DNA of 55,202 nt from Bacteroidetes bacterium GWF2_33_38. Its GTDB lineage: Bacteria > Bacteroidota > Bacteroidia > Bacteroidales > GWF2-33-38. This document shows positions 26,284 to 35,228 of this stretch, in pieces; position 1 is the first letter of the stretch; every line of letters begins with the position of its first letter. A model generated the notes under the pieces. The model worked only from the letters and a program-made list of their open reading frames with translations. It made no database searches and was not told the origin of the DNA. The DNA lies in the NCBI GenBank assembly GCA_001769505.1, contig MEOF01000017.1, positions 1 to 55,202 on the forward strand. The letters are read 5' to 3'. The translations under genes and the position numbers were made by a program.

Positions 26284-27060
26284 TTATTTTTTTAAGGCCC
26301 TTACCTCTTCTTTCAATTCATGAATAGAATCGGATATTTCTTGCAAACTCAATACATTTTTTTCGGGCAATGAAAAACTAACATATCCTATCACTTTCCA
26401 AATTTCGAGAACCTCGCTAATTTTTATGCTGTACGGAGCATATCTCAAATTATCGGGTTTAAGCGTAATGGTTTCTTTTTCAGCAATTTCGTTATAAATA
26501 CGTTTGCAAGTTATGCCATCAATTATAGTTGCAACGATACAAATTGTGGTATCTTTAATTGCCAACCAATTGTCGATGTATTCGCAAATTACATAACTTT
26601 TATCCTGAAGCGGAAGCATACTGTCGCCATTAAGTTGAAATACTCGGTAAGTTCGCTCGCGTGAAATTTCGTTCAATGGAAGTGAAAATTTTGGCAAACT
26701 TTCGATGTATTCAGGGTCAGAATATCCGGTTAAGTAGCCAGCAGTAGCTTTTTGTGAAACTACATTTACCAATTCTCGTCCATCGGCATGAGTTGCCACC
26801 GAAAGCACTCGCATTTTATCTCCTTTGGCATATAGGTTCGACTTTTTACTGCCTTTACTCAAGTCGTTGTTAATCAAATCATCAATTGCAATATCAAACA
26901 AATGCGACATCAATTGCATCGATGAAATTTTGGGAACTGCCCTTCCCTCCTCATATGCTCCGATTACCGATCGGGTTACTCCAATTTTTAATGCAAAATC
27001 GGTTTGTGTTAATTTTTTACTCTTTCGTAAATACTTGATATTCTGACTTAAATAATCCAT
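26284..27060 (-). CDS. LexA-like repressor: XRE helix-turn-helix plus S24 self-cleaving domain
   Basis: This 258-residue regulator has an XRE-type helix-turn-helix at residues 6-62 (LTQTDFALKIGVTRSVIGAYEEG) and an S24/LexA-type C-terminal domain. The self-cleavage apparatus appears complete: Ala107-Gly108 as scissile pair, nucleophile Ser147 in GDSMLP and Lys186 in ITCKR. The spacings (40 and 39 residues) are close to those in LexA (35 and 37). A coiled, charged tail (EVRALKK) ends it. It is divergent from a DNA-repair-type radical SAM gene 146 bases away, so DNA-damage-responsive control is a reasonable inference. It could alternatively be a phage-derived repressor, but no phage genes are adjacent. 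Confidence 0.87.
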   Translation of the reverse strand: MDYLSQNIKYLRKSKKLTQTDFALKIGVTRSVIGAYEEGRAVPKISSMQLMSHLFDIAIDDLINNDLSKGSKKSNLYAKGDKMRVLSVATHADGRELVNVVSQKATAGYLTGYSDPEYIESLPKFSLPLNEISRERTYRVFQLNGDSMLPLQDKSYVICEYIDNWLAIKDTTICIVATIIDGITCKRIYNEIAEKETITLKPDNLRYAPYSIKISEVLEIWKVIGYVSFSLPEKNVLSLQEISDSIHELKEEVRALKK

Positions 27061-27137
27061 AAATATTTTTTTGCTAAATTAATTAGTTTTTCTTATATTT
27101 TTAGTATTTTTATCGAGAATTAATTTAATAATTTAAA

Positions 27138-27181
27138 CATCATTGCGAATCAAATAAAACAATCGAAATCTCGTAATGATG
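27138..27181. promoter_or_regulatory. Inverted repeat upstream of the radical SAM gene (possible operator or repeat relic)
   Basis: CATCATTGCGA (27138-27148) and TCGTAATGATG (27171-27181) are complementary at 10 of 11 positions across 22 bases. The arms resemble the ends of the palindromic repeat inside cinA. The site sits between the divergent LexA-like repressor and the repair gene, 25 bases before the latter's start. Confidence 0.45.
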
Positions 27182-27206
27182 AGTTAAAGGTAAACATTTT
27201 ACTTAA

Positions 27207-28451
27207 ATGGAAATAATCGAAAAAGTAAAAATCCTTGCCGATGCTGCAAAATACGATGTCTCGTGTGCATCGAGCGGAAGTAAACGTGAAAACACCAGTA
27301 CAGGAATAGGCAATGCAATGGCATGTGGAATTTGTCACAGTTTTACCGATGATGGTCGCTGTGTTTCGCTATTAAAAATATTGATGACAAATTATTGCAT
27401 TTACGATTGTGCATATTGCATAAACCGACGAAGCAACGATTTATCAAGAGCAACATTTACGGTTAAAGAAATTGTCGATTTGACAATTAACTTTTACAGA
27501 CGAAATTATATCGAAGGTTTGTTTCTGAGTTCGGGAGTAATTAAATCGCCTGACTATACTATGGAGCGATTGCTGAATGTTGCCAAAGAATTACGAACCA
27601 TCCATAAATATAATGGCTACATCCATTTAAAAGCAATTCCTGGAGCAAGCGAACATCTAATTTACGAAGCTGGACTTTATGCCGATAGAATGAGTGTAAA
27701 CATTGAAATTCCAACCGAAAAGCAATTAATGATTGTCGCACCCGAAAAAAATTTCAAAAATGTTTTAACTCCAATGACACAAATTCGTGATAACATAGTT
27801 TCGAATAAACTCGAACGACAAAAATTCAAAAAAGCCCCCTTATTCACTCCTGCAGGTCAAAGCACTCAAATGATTATTGGAGCAACCCCCGAACACGATT
27901 TTGAAATTATGAAATTAGCCAATAGTTTTTACAAAGAACATAATCTGAAAAGAGTTTATTATTCGGGATTTTTGCCTGTAAACGAATACGATAAACGTTT
28001 ACCTGCTCTAACTAAACCTCCTTTGGTAAGAGAAAATCGCTTGTACCAAACCGATTGGTTGATGCGTTTTTATAATTTTGAATTCGACGAAATTGTAAAT
28101 GAACAAAACCCTGATTTAGATTTATTTATTGATCCAAAATTAAGTTACGCCTTGAGAAATTACCAACTATATCCCGTTGACATAAATGCGGCTGATTACA
28201 ATATGATTCTGAGAGTTCCGGGGATAGGAGTTCGTTCTGCAAAACTTATTATTCAAGCTCGTAGGTGCGGGAGGTTACAATTACATCATTTAAAAAAAAT
28301 GGGAATTGTACTTAAGCGTGCAAATTACTTTATTACTTGCACTGAACTGCCTTTCAGAAACAGTAACTTATATCCTGAACAAATAAAATTCAAATTGCTT
28401 ACACCTGAAAAACGCAAAGAAGTTTATGACACTCAGATTTCGATTTGGTAA
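27207..28451 (+). CDS. Putative DNA modification/repair radical SAM protein
   Basis: This 414-residue protein has the radical SAM triad Cys64, Cys68, Cys71 (CIYDCAYC), preceded by a Cys-containing segment (CGICHSFTDDGRC) typical of the family, and a C-terminal helix-hairpin-helix region (MILRVPGIGVRSAKLIIQARRCG, about residues 330-352, shown in part) that suggests DNA binding. It is the family annotated as putative DNA modification/repair radical SAM protein, which normally pairs with a TIGR03915 gene, as here at 28829. A biochemical activity is not established. The stop codon is the first base triplet of the 8-bp tandem array that follows. Confidence 0.9.
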   Translation: MEIIEKVKILADAAKYDVSCASSGSKRENTSTGIGNAMACGICHSFTDDGRCVSLLKILMTNYCIYDCAYCINRRSNDLSRATFTVKEIVDLTINFYRRNYIEGLFLSSGVIKSPDYTMERLLNVAKELRTIHKYNGYIHLKAIPGASEHLIYEAGLYADRMSVNIEIPTEKQLMIVAPEKNFKNVLTPMTQIRDNIVSNKLERQKFKKAPLFTPAGQSTQMIIGATPEHDFEIMKLANSFYKEHNLKRVYYSGFLPVNEYDKRLPALTKPPLVRENRLYQTDWLMRFYNFEFDEIVNEQNPDLDLFIDPKLSYALRNYQLYPVDINAADYNMILRVPGIGVRSAKLIIQARRCGRLQLHHLKKMGIVLKRANYFITCTELPFRNSNLYPEQIKFKLLTPEKRKEVYDTQISIW

Positions 28452-28760
28452 TGTGGTAATGGGTTAATGTGCTAATGGGTTAATGTGGTAATGTGCTAAT
28501 GTGGTAATGTGCTAATGTGGTAATGTGCTAATGTGGTAATGTGCTAATGTGGTAATGTGCTAATGTGCTAATGTGGTAATGTGGTAATGTGCTAATGTGC
28601 TAATGTGGTAATGTGCTAATGTGCTAATGTGGTAATGTGCTAATGTGCTAATGTGCTAATGTGGTAATGTGCTAATGTGGTGATGTGATGATGTGTTAAT
28701 GTGATAATTTGGTAATTTGGTAATTTGGTAATTTGCTAATTTAATAATGTGCTAATTGGG
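28449..28760. repeat. 39-unit 8-bp tandem array (TAATGTGG/TAATGTGC)
   Basis: From the stop codon of the radical SAM gene onward, 39 consecutive octamers fill 312 bases with no insertion or deletion. The consensus is TAATGTGS; the middle 25 units are almost only TAATGTGG or TAATGTGC, and the last ten degenerate to TGATGTGA and TAATTTGG. It occupies most of the 377-base gap to the partner gene. It contains no spacers, so it is not a CRISPR array. No ORF of significance crosses it. Confidence 0.95.
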
Positions 28761-28828
28761 GAAATGGGAAAAATAAAAAAAAACAATTTCAATCTTACAA
28801 CAATAAGAACAAAAAACTGTTCGCTTTT

Positions 28829-29596
28829 ATGAATATTTTTATCTACGATAAAACATTTGAAGGACTTTTAACCTTGGTTTTCGATGCTTATGAATCAAAA
28901 TTATCGCCCGATATAATTGTCGGAGATTCAGAACCATTTCAAGAATCATTTTTTGATATTAAGCATGTGGTTACAAGCTCGACCTCTAAGTCTAATCGTG
29001 TTTTGAATTTACTAGAGAAAAAATTATCAAAAAAAGCTCAATTAATGATTTTCAGAACATTTTTGTCGAATCAAAGCAATATTGAAAAACTGATTTTCGA
29101 CTACTTAAAACTTTGTATTGATTCACGTTTTTGTATCGAACACAATTATCGTGAATCGTGTGTAATCGACCTGAAAAAAGTAGACCAACGAGTTTCGCTC
29201 GAAGCCATGAAAATGATCTCGTTTGTGAGATTTCAAAAAACAAGCGACGAAATGTTTTATGCAACTATTGACCCAGACAACAATGTGCTTCCATTGATGG
29301 TTAAGCATTTTAAAAACAGATACGCCAATCAAAAATGGATAATTTACGATAGCAAACGTAAATACGGAATTTATTACGATTTGTATTCAACACAAGAAAT
29401 TTTTATAGAAAATTTCGATGCTAATAAATTAAACGGAAAACTCAACAATAATCTGCTAAGCGAAGATGACGTTGAATACCAAAACTTATGGAAAAAATAC
29501 TACAAATCAATAAACATAGAAGAACGTAAAAACTCAAAACAGCAACTCCGATTAATGCCTAGAAGATATTGGAAATACTTGATTGAAAGACAATAA
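28829..29596 (+). CDS. TIGR03915-family putative DNA repair protein
   Basis: This 255-residue protein begins NIFIYDKTFEGLLTLVFDAYE, which is the signature of TIGR03915, and ends with the conserved LMPRRYWKYLIERQ segment. The family is associated with the radical SAM protein upstream and in other bacteria is often fused to a uracil-DNA-glycosylase-like domain; that domain is absent here. The exact activity is unknown. The pair is separated by the tandem octamer array, so co-transcription from the upstream gene is likely but not certain. The start ATG follows a T-rich stretch. Confidence 0.88.
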   Translation: MNIFIYDKTFEGLLTLVFDAYESKLSPDIIVGDSEPFQESFFDIKHVVTSSTSKSNRVLNLLEKKLSKKAQLMIFRTFLSNQSNIEKLIFDYLKLCIDSRFCIEHNYRESCVIDLKKVDQRVSLEAMKMISFVRFQKTSDEMFYATIDPDNNVLPLMVKHFKNRYANQKWIIYDSKRKYGIYYDLYSTQEIFIENFDANKLNGKLNNNLLSEDDVEYQNLWKKYYKSINIEERKNSKQQLRLMPRRYWKYLIERQ

Positions 29597-29690
29597 TAAT
29601 TCACATAATTAAAACAATAGTTCGTTCGCAACTTAATTATTTATTAGATTAAACCCGAAGAAATTCGTACACGAAAATAATTAATGATAC

Positions 29691-29743
29691 TAGGGTTTAT
29701 ACCGAATAATTTTTTTCTAAAAAATTATTCGGTATAAACCCTA
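29691..29743. terminator. Perfect 25-bp inverted repeat, hairpin
   Basis: TAGGGTTTATACCGAATAA plus six T (29691-29715) is perfectly complementary to 29719-29743 across a 3-base loop. It lies 95 bases after the TIGR03915 stop and could end that transcript, though the arms carry their A/T runs at the loop side rather than as a trailing U-tract. A repeat or element remnant is the alternative. Confidence 0.5.
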
Positions 29744-29820
29744 ATACAAATAGTAAGACAAAACATTTCCGTATCAAGAGTTGAATTACTGTGTATTTGT
29801 AAAAACATTTGAAGGAAATT

Positions 29821-29966
29821 ATACCAATTACGATTCAATGTGACCGACACAATTTAAAAATAAGATACCCGCAAAAGCGGGTATGTGGTAAATTTTTGAG
29901 GCACATTCCCTTGAAAAAGGGAATCTAAAAAATCACATATGTGTCATATGGAAATAGAATTGGTAT
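29821..29966. repeat. Palindrome-rich MITE-like element, 146 bp
   Basis: The ends are inverted copies: ATACCAATT at the left and AATTGGTAT at the right, with about 18 of 24 terminal positions matching. Inside are three further palindromes: ATACCCGC/GCGGGTAT (29865-29884), ATTCCCTT/AAGGGAAT (29905-29924) and CACATATGTG (29934-29943). No ORF lies inside. It looks like a non-autonomous mobile element or a structured repeat; no clear target duplication was found. Confidence 0.45.
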
Positions 29967-30281
29967 TAATTAAATTTATACAAAAAATAAGTTTTGAGTA
30001 ACATCTTCACTTAGTATGTAAACCATGACTGTTTAAGAATACGAACAAAAAAACATCGAAATATCAATTTGATTGTGAAAAAAATATTAATTTCGTTCCA
30101 TATTTTAACGGTGTATTAATACATCAATATATAAAATATCGAACTTATGAACTCAGAATATTTTTCGTACAAATTGTTAAAATTTCTGCATTCTTTTGAC
30201 CATCTGCCCTAACCTCTCCCTTTTGAAATCTTAGATATTTCTACTTAAAATTTAACATCAATAATTTGAATTTAGTTTACA

Positions 30282-32282
30282 ATGAACGATTTACAACTTT
30301 TTTTTCTTTCATTATTTTTCTTACCAATTGGGTGGATACTAATTGCATTCTTACCAAGTAACAAAAAATCGTATGCAAATATATTTTTTGTAGCATTAAC
30401 AGTTGCTTTAACTTCAATTCCGTCAATAAATGTTTTGATGGGGAAAGAATTTCAATACGTTTTTCCAACGATTAAGTTTTTTGGCGAAATTCCCTTGCGA
30501 ATAGACACACTTTCGGCTTGGTTTATTTTAATAATTAATTTCACAAGCTTAACTGGAGCGATTTATGGCTCTGGATATATGAAACCATATTCTGAACAAA
30601 AATCAAATTTAAGTTTTCATTGGATACAATATTTATTGTTTCATTCGTCGATGATTTGGGTCTGTGTTGTGCAAAATAGTTTAGTTTTTTTGATTGTCTG
30701 GGAATTAATGTCGCTTTCGTCGTTGATGTTAGTAATGTTTGATTATCAAAATAATAAAACAATAAAAGCTGGGTTGAATTATCTGGTTCAGATGCATATT
30801 GGAGTTGCATTTTTATCGATTGCGTTTATTTGGATTTATTTTGCTGAAGGTTCATTGGATTTTATTTACATTAAAGAATTTTTCATTAAAAATTCAAATA
30901 TTTGGCTTTTTCTATTGTTTTTTGTTGGATTTGGAATTAAAGCAGGTTTTATTCCCTTGCATTCGTGGTTGCCACATGCACATCCCGCAGCACCATCACA
31001 TATTTCAGGTGTAATGTCGGGCGTAATCGTAAAAGTTGGAATTTATGGTATTTTCAGAATGATTACTTTTTTGCAACAAGATTACTTAATAATTGGTCAA
31101 ATTGTACTGGGATTATCGCTATCGACAGGATTATACGGAATAATTAATTCTGCTGTTCATCGCGATTTCAAAAAAATGTTGGCATATTGTACTATCGAAA
31201 ATATTGGAATTATTGGTTCTGGAGTAGGTTTAGGTTTGATTGGAATTGGAACTCAAAATCCAATTTTGGTAATTCTAGGATTTTCAGGGGCTTTATTGCA
31301 CACACTAAATCACTCATTATTTAAATCATTATTATTCTTTTCGGCGGGCTCAGTTTATCAGCAAACTCATACAAAAGATATGGAAAAATTGGGTGGTTTG
31401 ATTAAAAATATGCCACAAACTGCATTTTTATTTATCATTGGAGCATTGTCTATTGGGGGTTTGCCTCCTTTCAATGGCTTTGTTTCTGAATTTATTCTTT
31501 ATCAAGGATTTTTGAATGGAATGGGAAGTTCTAATTTTTATCAAACATTTTTTATGATTATGTCGATTGCCGCTTTTGCTATAATTGGAGGCATTTCGAT
31601 GTTTGCATTTACCAAAAGCGTTGGAGTTATATTTCTTGGAAGTCCTCGATATGAGTTACACGCTAAGCCTAAAGAAGTTTCACTAATGATGCGTTTACCA
31701 CAATATTTTATTGTTGCGATTATGCTATCAATCGGCATTTTTCCTGCTTTTTATATCAATTTGGTTTTGAATGTTATTTCAGGCACTTTTACCGAGTATA
31801 GTATTTTACCTTCAAATTTTTATTCCGATTATTTTAGCGTTACAACATCAATCGGAAGATATTCATTACTATTAATTGCCTTGATTGCCATTGTTTATTT
31901 TATCAGAAGCAACATTGAAAAAAGAAAATCATCGCTAGTTTCTTCAACTTGGGGTTGTGGTTATGTTGCTCCAAATGTTTCGATGCAATATACTGGAAAA
32001 TCGTATTCAAAAACATTGGGAAAATTGCTAAGCACGGTAGTTTTTGAACGAAAAAAATACAAAGAAATTAAAGATACTGAGATATTTCCAAATGAGCGGA
32101 CGCATTCAGCTTTTTATACAGATTTTTTTGAATTTCGATTTATCGATAACTTTATAAATAGATTTCTGTATTTTATGGATTTGTTTCAATTTATCCAAAA
32201 CGGAAGATTGCAACAATACATCTTGTATGGATTACTGTTTATTATTGTAGTCTTTTTAGGAACTTATTTAGGTATTATTTAA
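30282..32282 (+). CDS. HyfB/NuoL-type antiporter-like membrane subunit, first copy
   Basis: This 666-residue polytopic protein belongs to the proton-conducting membrane transporter family of complex I and group 4 hydrogenases. Key features are the TM5 glutamate in WELMSLSS (about residue 141), the TM7 lysine and HxxxLP helix GFGIKAGFIPLHSWLP with the following HAHPAAPSHISGVMSG, and the LNHSLFKSLLFFSAGSVY segment. The C-terminal TWGCGYVAPN motif is the HyfB-specific extension. All residues expected for proton translocation are visible, so the subunit should be functional. It opens a seven-gene operon; its stop overlaps the start of a second HyfB-like gene by one base (TAATG). Confidence 0.92.
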   Translation: MNDLQLFFLSLFFLPIGWILIAFLPSNKKSYANIFFVALTVALTSIPSINVLMGKEFQYVFPTIKFFGEIPLRIDTLSAWFILIINFTSLTGAIYGSGYMKPYSEQKSNLSFHWIQYLLFHSSMIWVCVVQNSLVFLIVWELMSLSSLMLVMFDYQNNKTIKAGLNYLVQMHIGVAFLSIAFIWIYFAEGSLDFIYIKEFFIKNSNIWLFLLFFVGFGIKAGFIPLHSWLPHAHPAAPSHISGVMSGVIVKVGIYGIFRMITFLQQDYLIIGQIVLGLSLSTGLYGIINSAVHRDFKKMLAYCTIENIGIIGSGVGLGLIGIGTQNPILVILGFSGALLHTLNHSLFKSLLFFSAGSVYQQTHTKDMEKLGGLIKNMPQTAFLFIIGALSIGGLPPFNGFVSEFILYQGFLNGMGSSNFYQTFFMIMSIAAFAIIGGISMFAFTKSVGVIFLGSPRYELHAKPKEVSLMMRLPQYFIVAIMLSIGIFPAFYINLVLNVISGTFTEYSILPSNFYSDYFSVTTSIGRYSLLLIALIAIVYFIRSNIEKRKSSLVSSTWGCGYVAPNVSMQYTGKSYSKTLGKLLSTVVFERKKYKEIKDTEIFPNERTHSAFYTDFFEFRFIDNFINRFLYFMDLFQFIQNGRLQQYILYGLLFIIVVFLGTYLGII

Positions 32283-34300
32283 TGTTATATTTTTATCTAT
32301 ACATATTAATCGTTCTAATTTCAATCCCTACAATTGGATTGCTTTCGGCAAAAAATAAAGGAATTGCAGTTATCATATCTGTGGTTTTACTAAGTACTGT
32401 AAGCAGTATTCTATCGATAAATGCTTTATCGGGAAATTCAACAACCATATTTTTGTATGGTTCAATAGTTACAAAAACTATCAATTTAGTAATTGACCCT
32501 ATAGCAGCGTGGTTTATTCTTACCATAAATTTCACATTTATTACAGGAGCTATTTATGGAAGCAATTATATGAAAGTTTACGAACAACAAACATCGAAAC
32601 TTTCACTGCATTGGATTAGTTATATTTTTACTCATTCGGCTTTAATTGCGGTTTGTGTGCTACAAAATACATTTGTTTTTCTTATTGCTTGGGAAATTAT
32701 GGCAGTTGGAGCATTTTTCCTCGTAATATTCGAAAGTAACAAAAGTCACACGATTAGTGCAGGTATAAATTATCTAATACAATCACATATTGCAATTATT
32801 TTACTTACCATTGGATTTGTTTGGGTTTATGCAGAAACAGGTTCGTTTAACTTCGATGCCATTAGTGAATTTGCCAAAACTCAATCGAATTTATACAGTT
32901 TCATTTTAATGATAATTTTATTTACAGGATTTGGAATTAAAGCTGGTTTTGTTCCCTTACACACTTGGCTGCCCCATGCACATCCTGCAGCTCCAACTCA
33001 CATTTCAGCCGTCATGTCTGGGGTAATCATTAAAATTGGAATTTACGGAATTATTCGTATGATTTTTTTACTTCAAGTAAATTATTTATTGGTTGGATAT
33101 TTTATTCTTTTCATATCTGTAATTACAGGAATATATGGTGTAATGTTGGCAATTTTACAACATAATTTAAAAAAACTTTTAGCTTATCACAGTGTCGAAA
33201 ACATTGGAATTATTGGAATTGGAATTGGAATTGGTTGTATTGGAATGGGTTACGGAAATACACTTATGTCGGTTCTTGGATTTTCAGGAGCTTTGTTGCA
33301 CACATTAAATCATTCGTTATTTAAATCGCTTTTGTTTTTTGGTGCTGGAAATGTATATCAATCAACACATTCGTTGAATATTGACCGTTTTGGTGGTTTA
33401 ATTAAAAAAATGCCACATACAGCATTTCTATTTTTAATTGCTTCGCTTGCAATTTGCGGACTTCCTCCCTTTAATGGTTTTGTTTCAGAATTTATTATTT
33501 ATTCCGGTTTGCTTGATGGACTTCAACAAACAAGTTTTCCATATTTATTGCCATTTATAATTTCAATACTTGGATTGGCGTTGATTGGTGGACTTGCAAT
33601 GCTCTGCTTTACAAAAGCATTCGGGATGATTTTCTTGGGTTCGCCTCGTCATGAATTTGAACACGAAGTTGAAGAAAGCCACATTCTTAAAAGAATCCCG
33701 ATGTATTTAATTCTTGCATTAATTGTATTGATTGGTATTTTTCCACAATGGTTTATAAATTCTCTTTCGTTAGCTGTTGCACAATTAACAAGTATTAAAA
33801 CAACAGTTCCTAAATCAATCAATGTAAATTTAATTGAGACAATAGAAATTATTGGTCGAAATTCAATTGCACTTATTTTATTATCAATTTTTATTTACTC
33901 AATTCGAAATAGAATAATATCTAAAAAGCAAATTACACACAATACAACATGGGGTTGTGGTTATATTGCTCCTACAGAAAAAATGCAATACACCGCAAGC
34001 TCATATATTCGAGCTTATCGAAAACTTGCCGAACCGTTGCTTTCAATCACAAAACACAAGAAAAATGTACAAGGTATTTTTCCCGATAAAGCCAAACACG
34101 AAACGCATTCAAATGATGGAATTGAAGAAATAATACACTGGCCTATTCAAAGACTTCGTTATTTCTTAGATACTTTTTCGTTGTTGCAAAAAGGGAAATT
34201 ACAACTATACATTTTATATGGAATGATATTTATTTTAACCTTAATTATCATTCCTTTAACAATCTATATATATGAATTATTTATCCATTTTTTAAATTAA
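32282..34300 (+). CDS. HyfB/NuoL-type antiporter-like membrane subunit, second copy
   Basis: This 672-residue paralogue of the preceding gene has the same landmarks: WEIMAVGAF with the TM5 Glu, GFGIKAGFVPLHTWLP with the TM7 Lys, HAHPAAPTHISAVMSG and LNHSLFKSLLFFGAGNVY. It also keeps the C-terminal TWGCGYIAPT motif. The two are clearly tandem duplicates that have since diverged. The start ATG overlaps the previous stop by one base. HyfC follows after 9 bases. Together with the HyfF-like gene at 35871 the complex would have three antiporter-like subunits. Confidence 0.92.
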   Translation: MLYFYLYILIVLISIPTIGLLSAKNKGIAVIISVVLLSTVSSILSINALSGNSTTIFLYGSIVTKTINLVIDPIAAWFILTINFTFITGAIYGSNYMKVYEQQTSKLSLHWISYIFTHSALIAVCVLQNTFVFLIAWEIMAVGAFFLVIFESNKSHTISAGINYLIQSHIAIILLTIGFVWVYAETGSFNFDAISEFAKTQSNLYSFILMIILFTGFGIKAGFVPLHTWLPHAHPAAPTHISAVMSGVIIKIGIYGIIRMIFLLQVNYLLVGYFILFISVITGIYGVMLAILQHNLKKLLAYHSVENIGIIGIGIGIGCIGMGYGNTLMSVLGFSGALLHTLNHSLFKSLLFFGAGNVYQSTHSLNIDRFGGLIKKMPHTAFLFLIASLAICGLPPFNGFVSEFIIYSGLLDGLQQTSFPYLLPFIISILGLALIGGLAMLCFTKAFGMIFLGSPRHEFEHEVEESHILKRIPMYLILALIVLIGIFPQWFINSLSLAVAQLTSIKTTVPKSINVNLIETIEIIGRNSIALILLSIFIYSIRNRIISKKQITHNTTWGCGYIAPTEKMQYTASSYIRAYRKLAEPLLSITKHKKNVQGIFPDKAKHETHSNDGIEEIIHWPIQRLRYFLDTFSLLQKGKLQLYILYGMIFILTLIIIPLTIYIYELFIHFLN

Positions 34301-34309
34301 TTTAAAATT

Positions 34310-35212
34310 ATGTTGAGTTTTATATTGGTTATATTGGTAAGTTTTGTTTTCACAGGAGTTGTAATTAGAACCAAAAGTATTGCTTCAGGGAGAAAAGGTC
34401 CTGGGATTATGCAGCCAATGAAAGATATTTATCGTTTATTTCGGAAGGGTGCTGTATATAGCGAAACTACCAGTATAATTTTTCAAATTGCACCAACCAT
34501 TTATTTTTCATCGGTTGTAATGGCGATAATGGTTTTGCCATTCGGTCATACAAGAGGACTTATTTCTTTTAATGGTGATTTTATTTTTTTTGCATATGTG
34601 TTGGCCTTGGGTAAATTTTTCAGCATTATTGCTGCCCTTGATACAGGAAGTAGTTTTGAAGGAATGGGAGCCAGCCGCGAAGCATTGTTTTCGATGTTAG
34701 TTGAGCCAGCATTCTTTATTTTAATTGGTTCACTTGGAATACTTACAGGCTATACATCTTTTCACGAAATATTTATGACCTTCCATTTCTCAACCTATAT
34801 CACGTATGCAATTGGAGTTCTTGTAACCTTTGTTTTAGCAATGATTTGTATGATTGAAAATAGTCGTATGCCTGTTGACGATCCAAAAACTCACCTCGAA
34901 TTAACAATGATTCACGAAGTAATGATTCTTGATAATAGTGGTTTTGATTTAGGGTTAATTTTACAAACAACGAATTTAAAATTTGCAATGTATGGAGCAT
35001 TGATTGCAAACCTTTTCATGGGAAATTTAGTTTGGTACTTTACAATTCCTTTGTTCTTCATGTTTCAATTTTTGTTTGCTATAACGGTAGGTATACTCGA
35101 ATCGTTTTCAGCAAGATTTAGAATGAGTCATAATGCACAATTTATACTTGTACTTTCATCTATCTCGTTACTGGTTTTCTTTGTTATATTAATGATAATG
35201 AATAAATTTTAA
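34310..35212 (+). CDS. NuoH/HyfC-like membrane anchor subunit
   Basis: This 300-residue membrane protein is homologous to complex I NuoH and hydrogenase-4 HyfC/HycD, the subunit that links the soluble arm with the membrane arm. Recognisable parts are RKGPGIMQPMKDIYRLFRKG, the DTGSSFEGMGASREALFS region and the acidic loop ENSRMPVDDPKTHLELTMIHE, which in complex I contributes to quinone-side proton transfer. The acidic residues are intact. Position and length are normal for HyfC. Confidence 0.92.
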   Translation: MLSFILVILVSFVFTGVVIRTKSIASGRKGPGIMQPMKDIYRLFRKGAVYSETTSIIFQIAPTIYFSSVVMAIMVLPFGHTRGLISFNGDFIFFAYVLALGKFFSIIAALDTGSSFEGMGASREALFSMLVEPAFFILIGSLGILTGYTSFHEIFMTFHFSTYITYAIGVLVTFVLAMICMIENSRMPVDDPKTHLELTMIHEVMILDNSGFDLGLILQTTNLKFAMYGALIANLFMGNLVWYFTIPLFFMFQFLFAITVGILESFSARFRMSHNAQFILVLSSISLLVFFVILMIMNKF

Positions 35213-35228
35213 TTAAAATATACTGATT

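Larger units (their letters stand above)
29597..30281. other. 685-base non-coding region between the DNA-repair pair and the Hyf-like operon
   Basis: No credible ORF is present on either strand. The left half holds a perfect 25-bp inverted repeat (29691-29743) and a palindrome-rich element with TIR-like ends (29821-29966), listed separately. The right part (about 29967-30281) is AT-rich and should contain the promoter of the operon starting at 30282, but no convincing element could be picked. Confidence 0.6.

Noticed and set aside
26284-27060. Prophage repressor marking an integrated phage
   Set aside because: No integrase, phage structural genes or attachment repeats were found nearby; the neighbours are housekeeping and repair genes.
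28449-28760. CRISPR array
   Set aside because: The units are contiguous octamers with no unique spacers and no cas genes are nearby; it is a simple tandem repeat.
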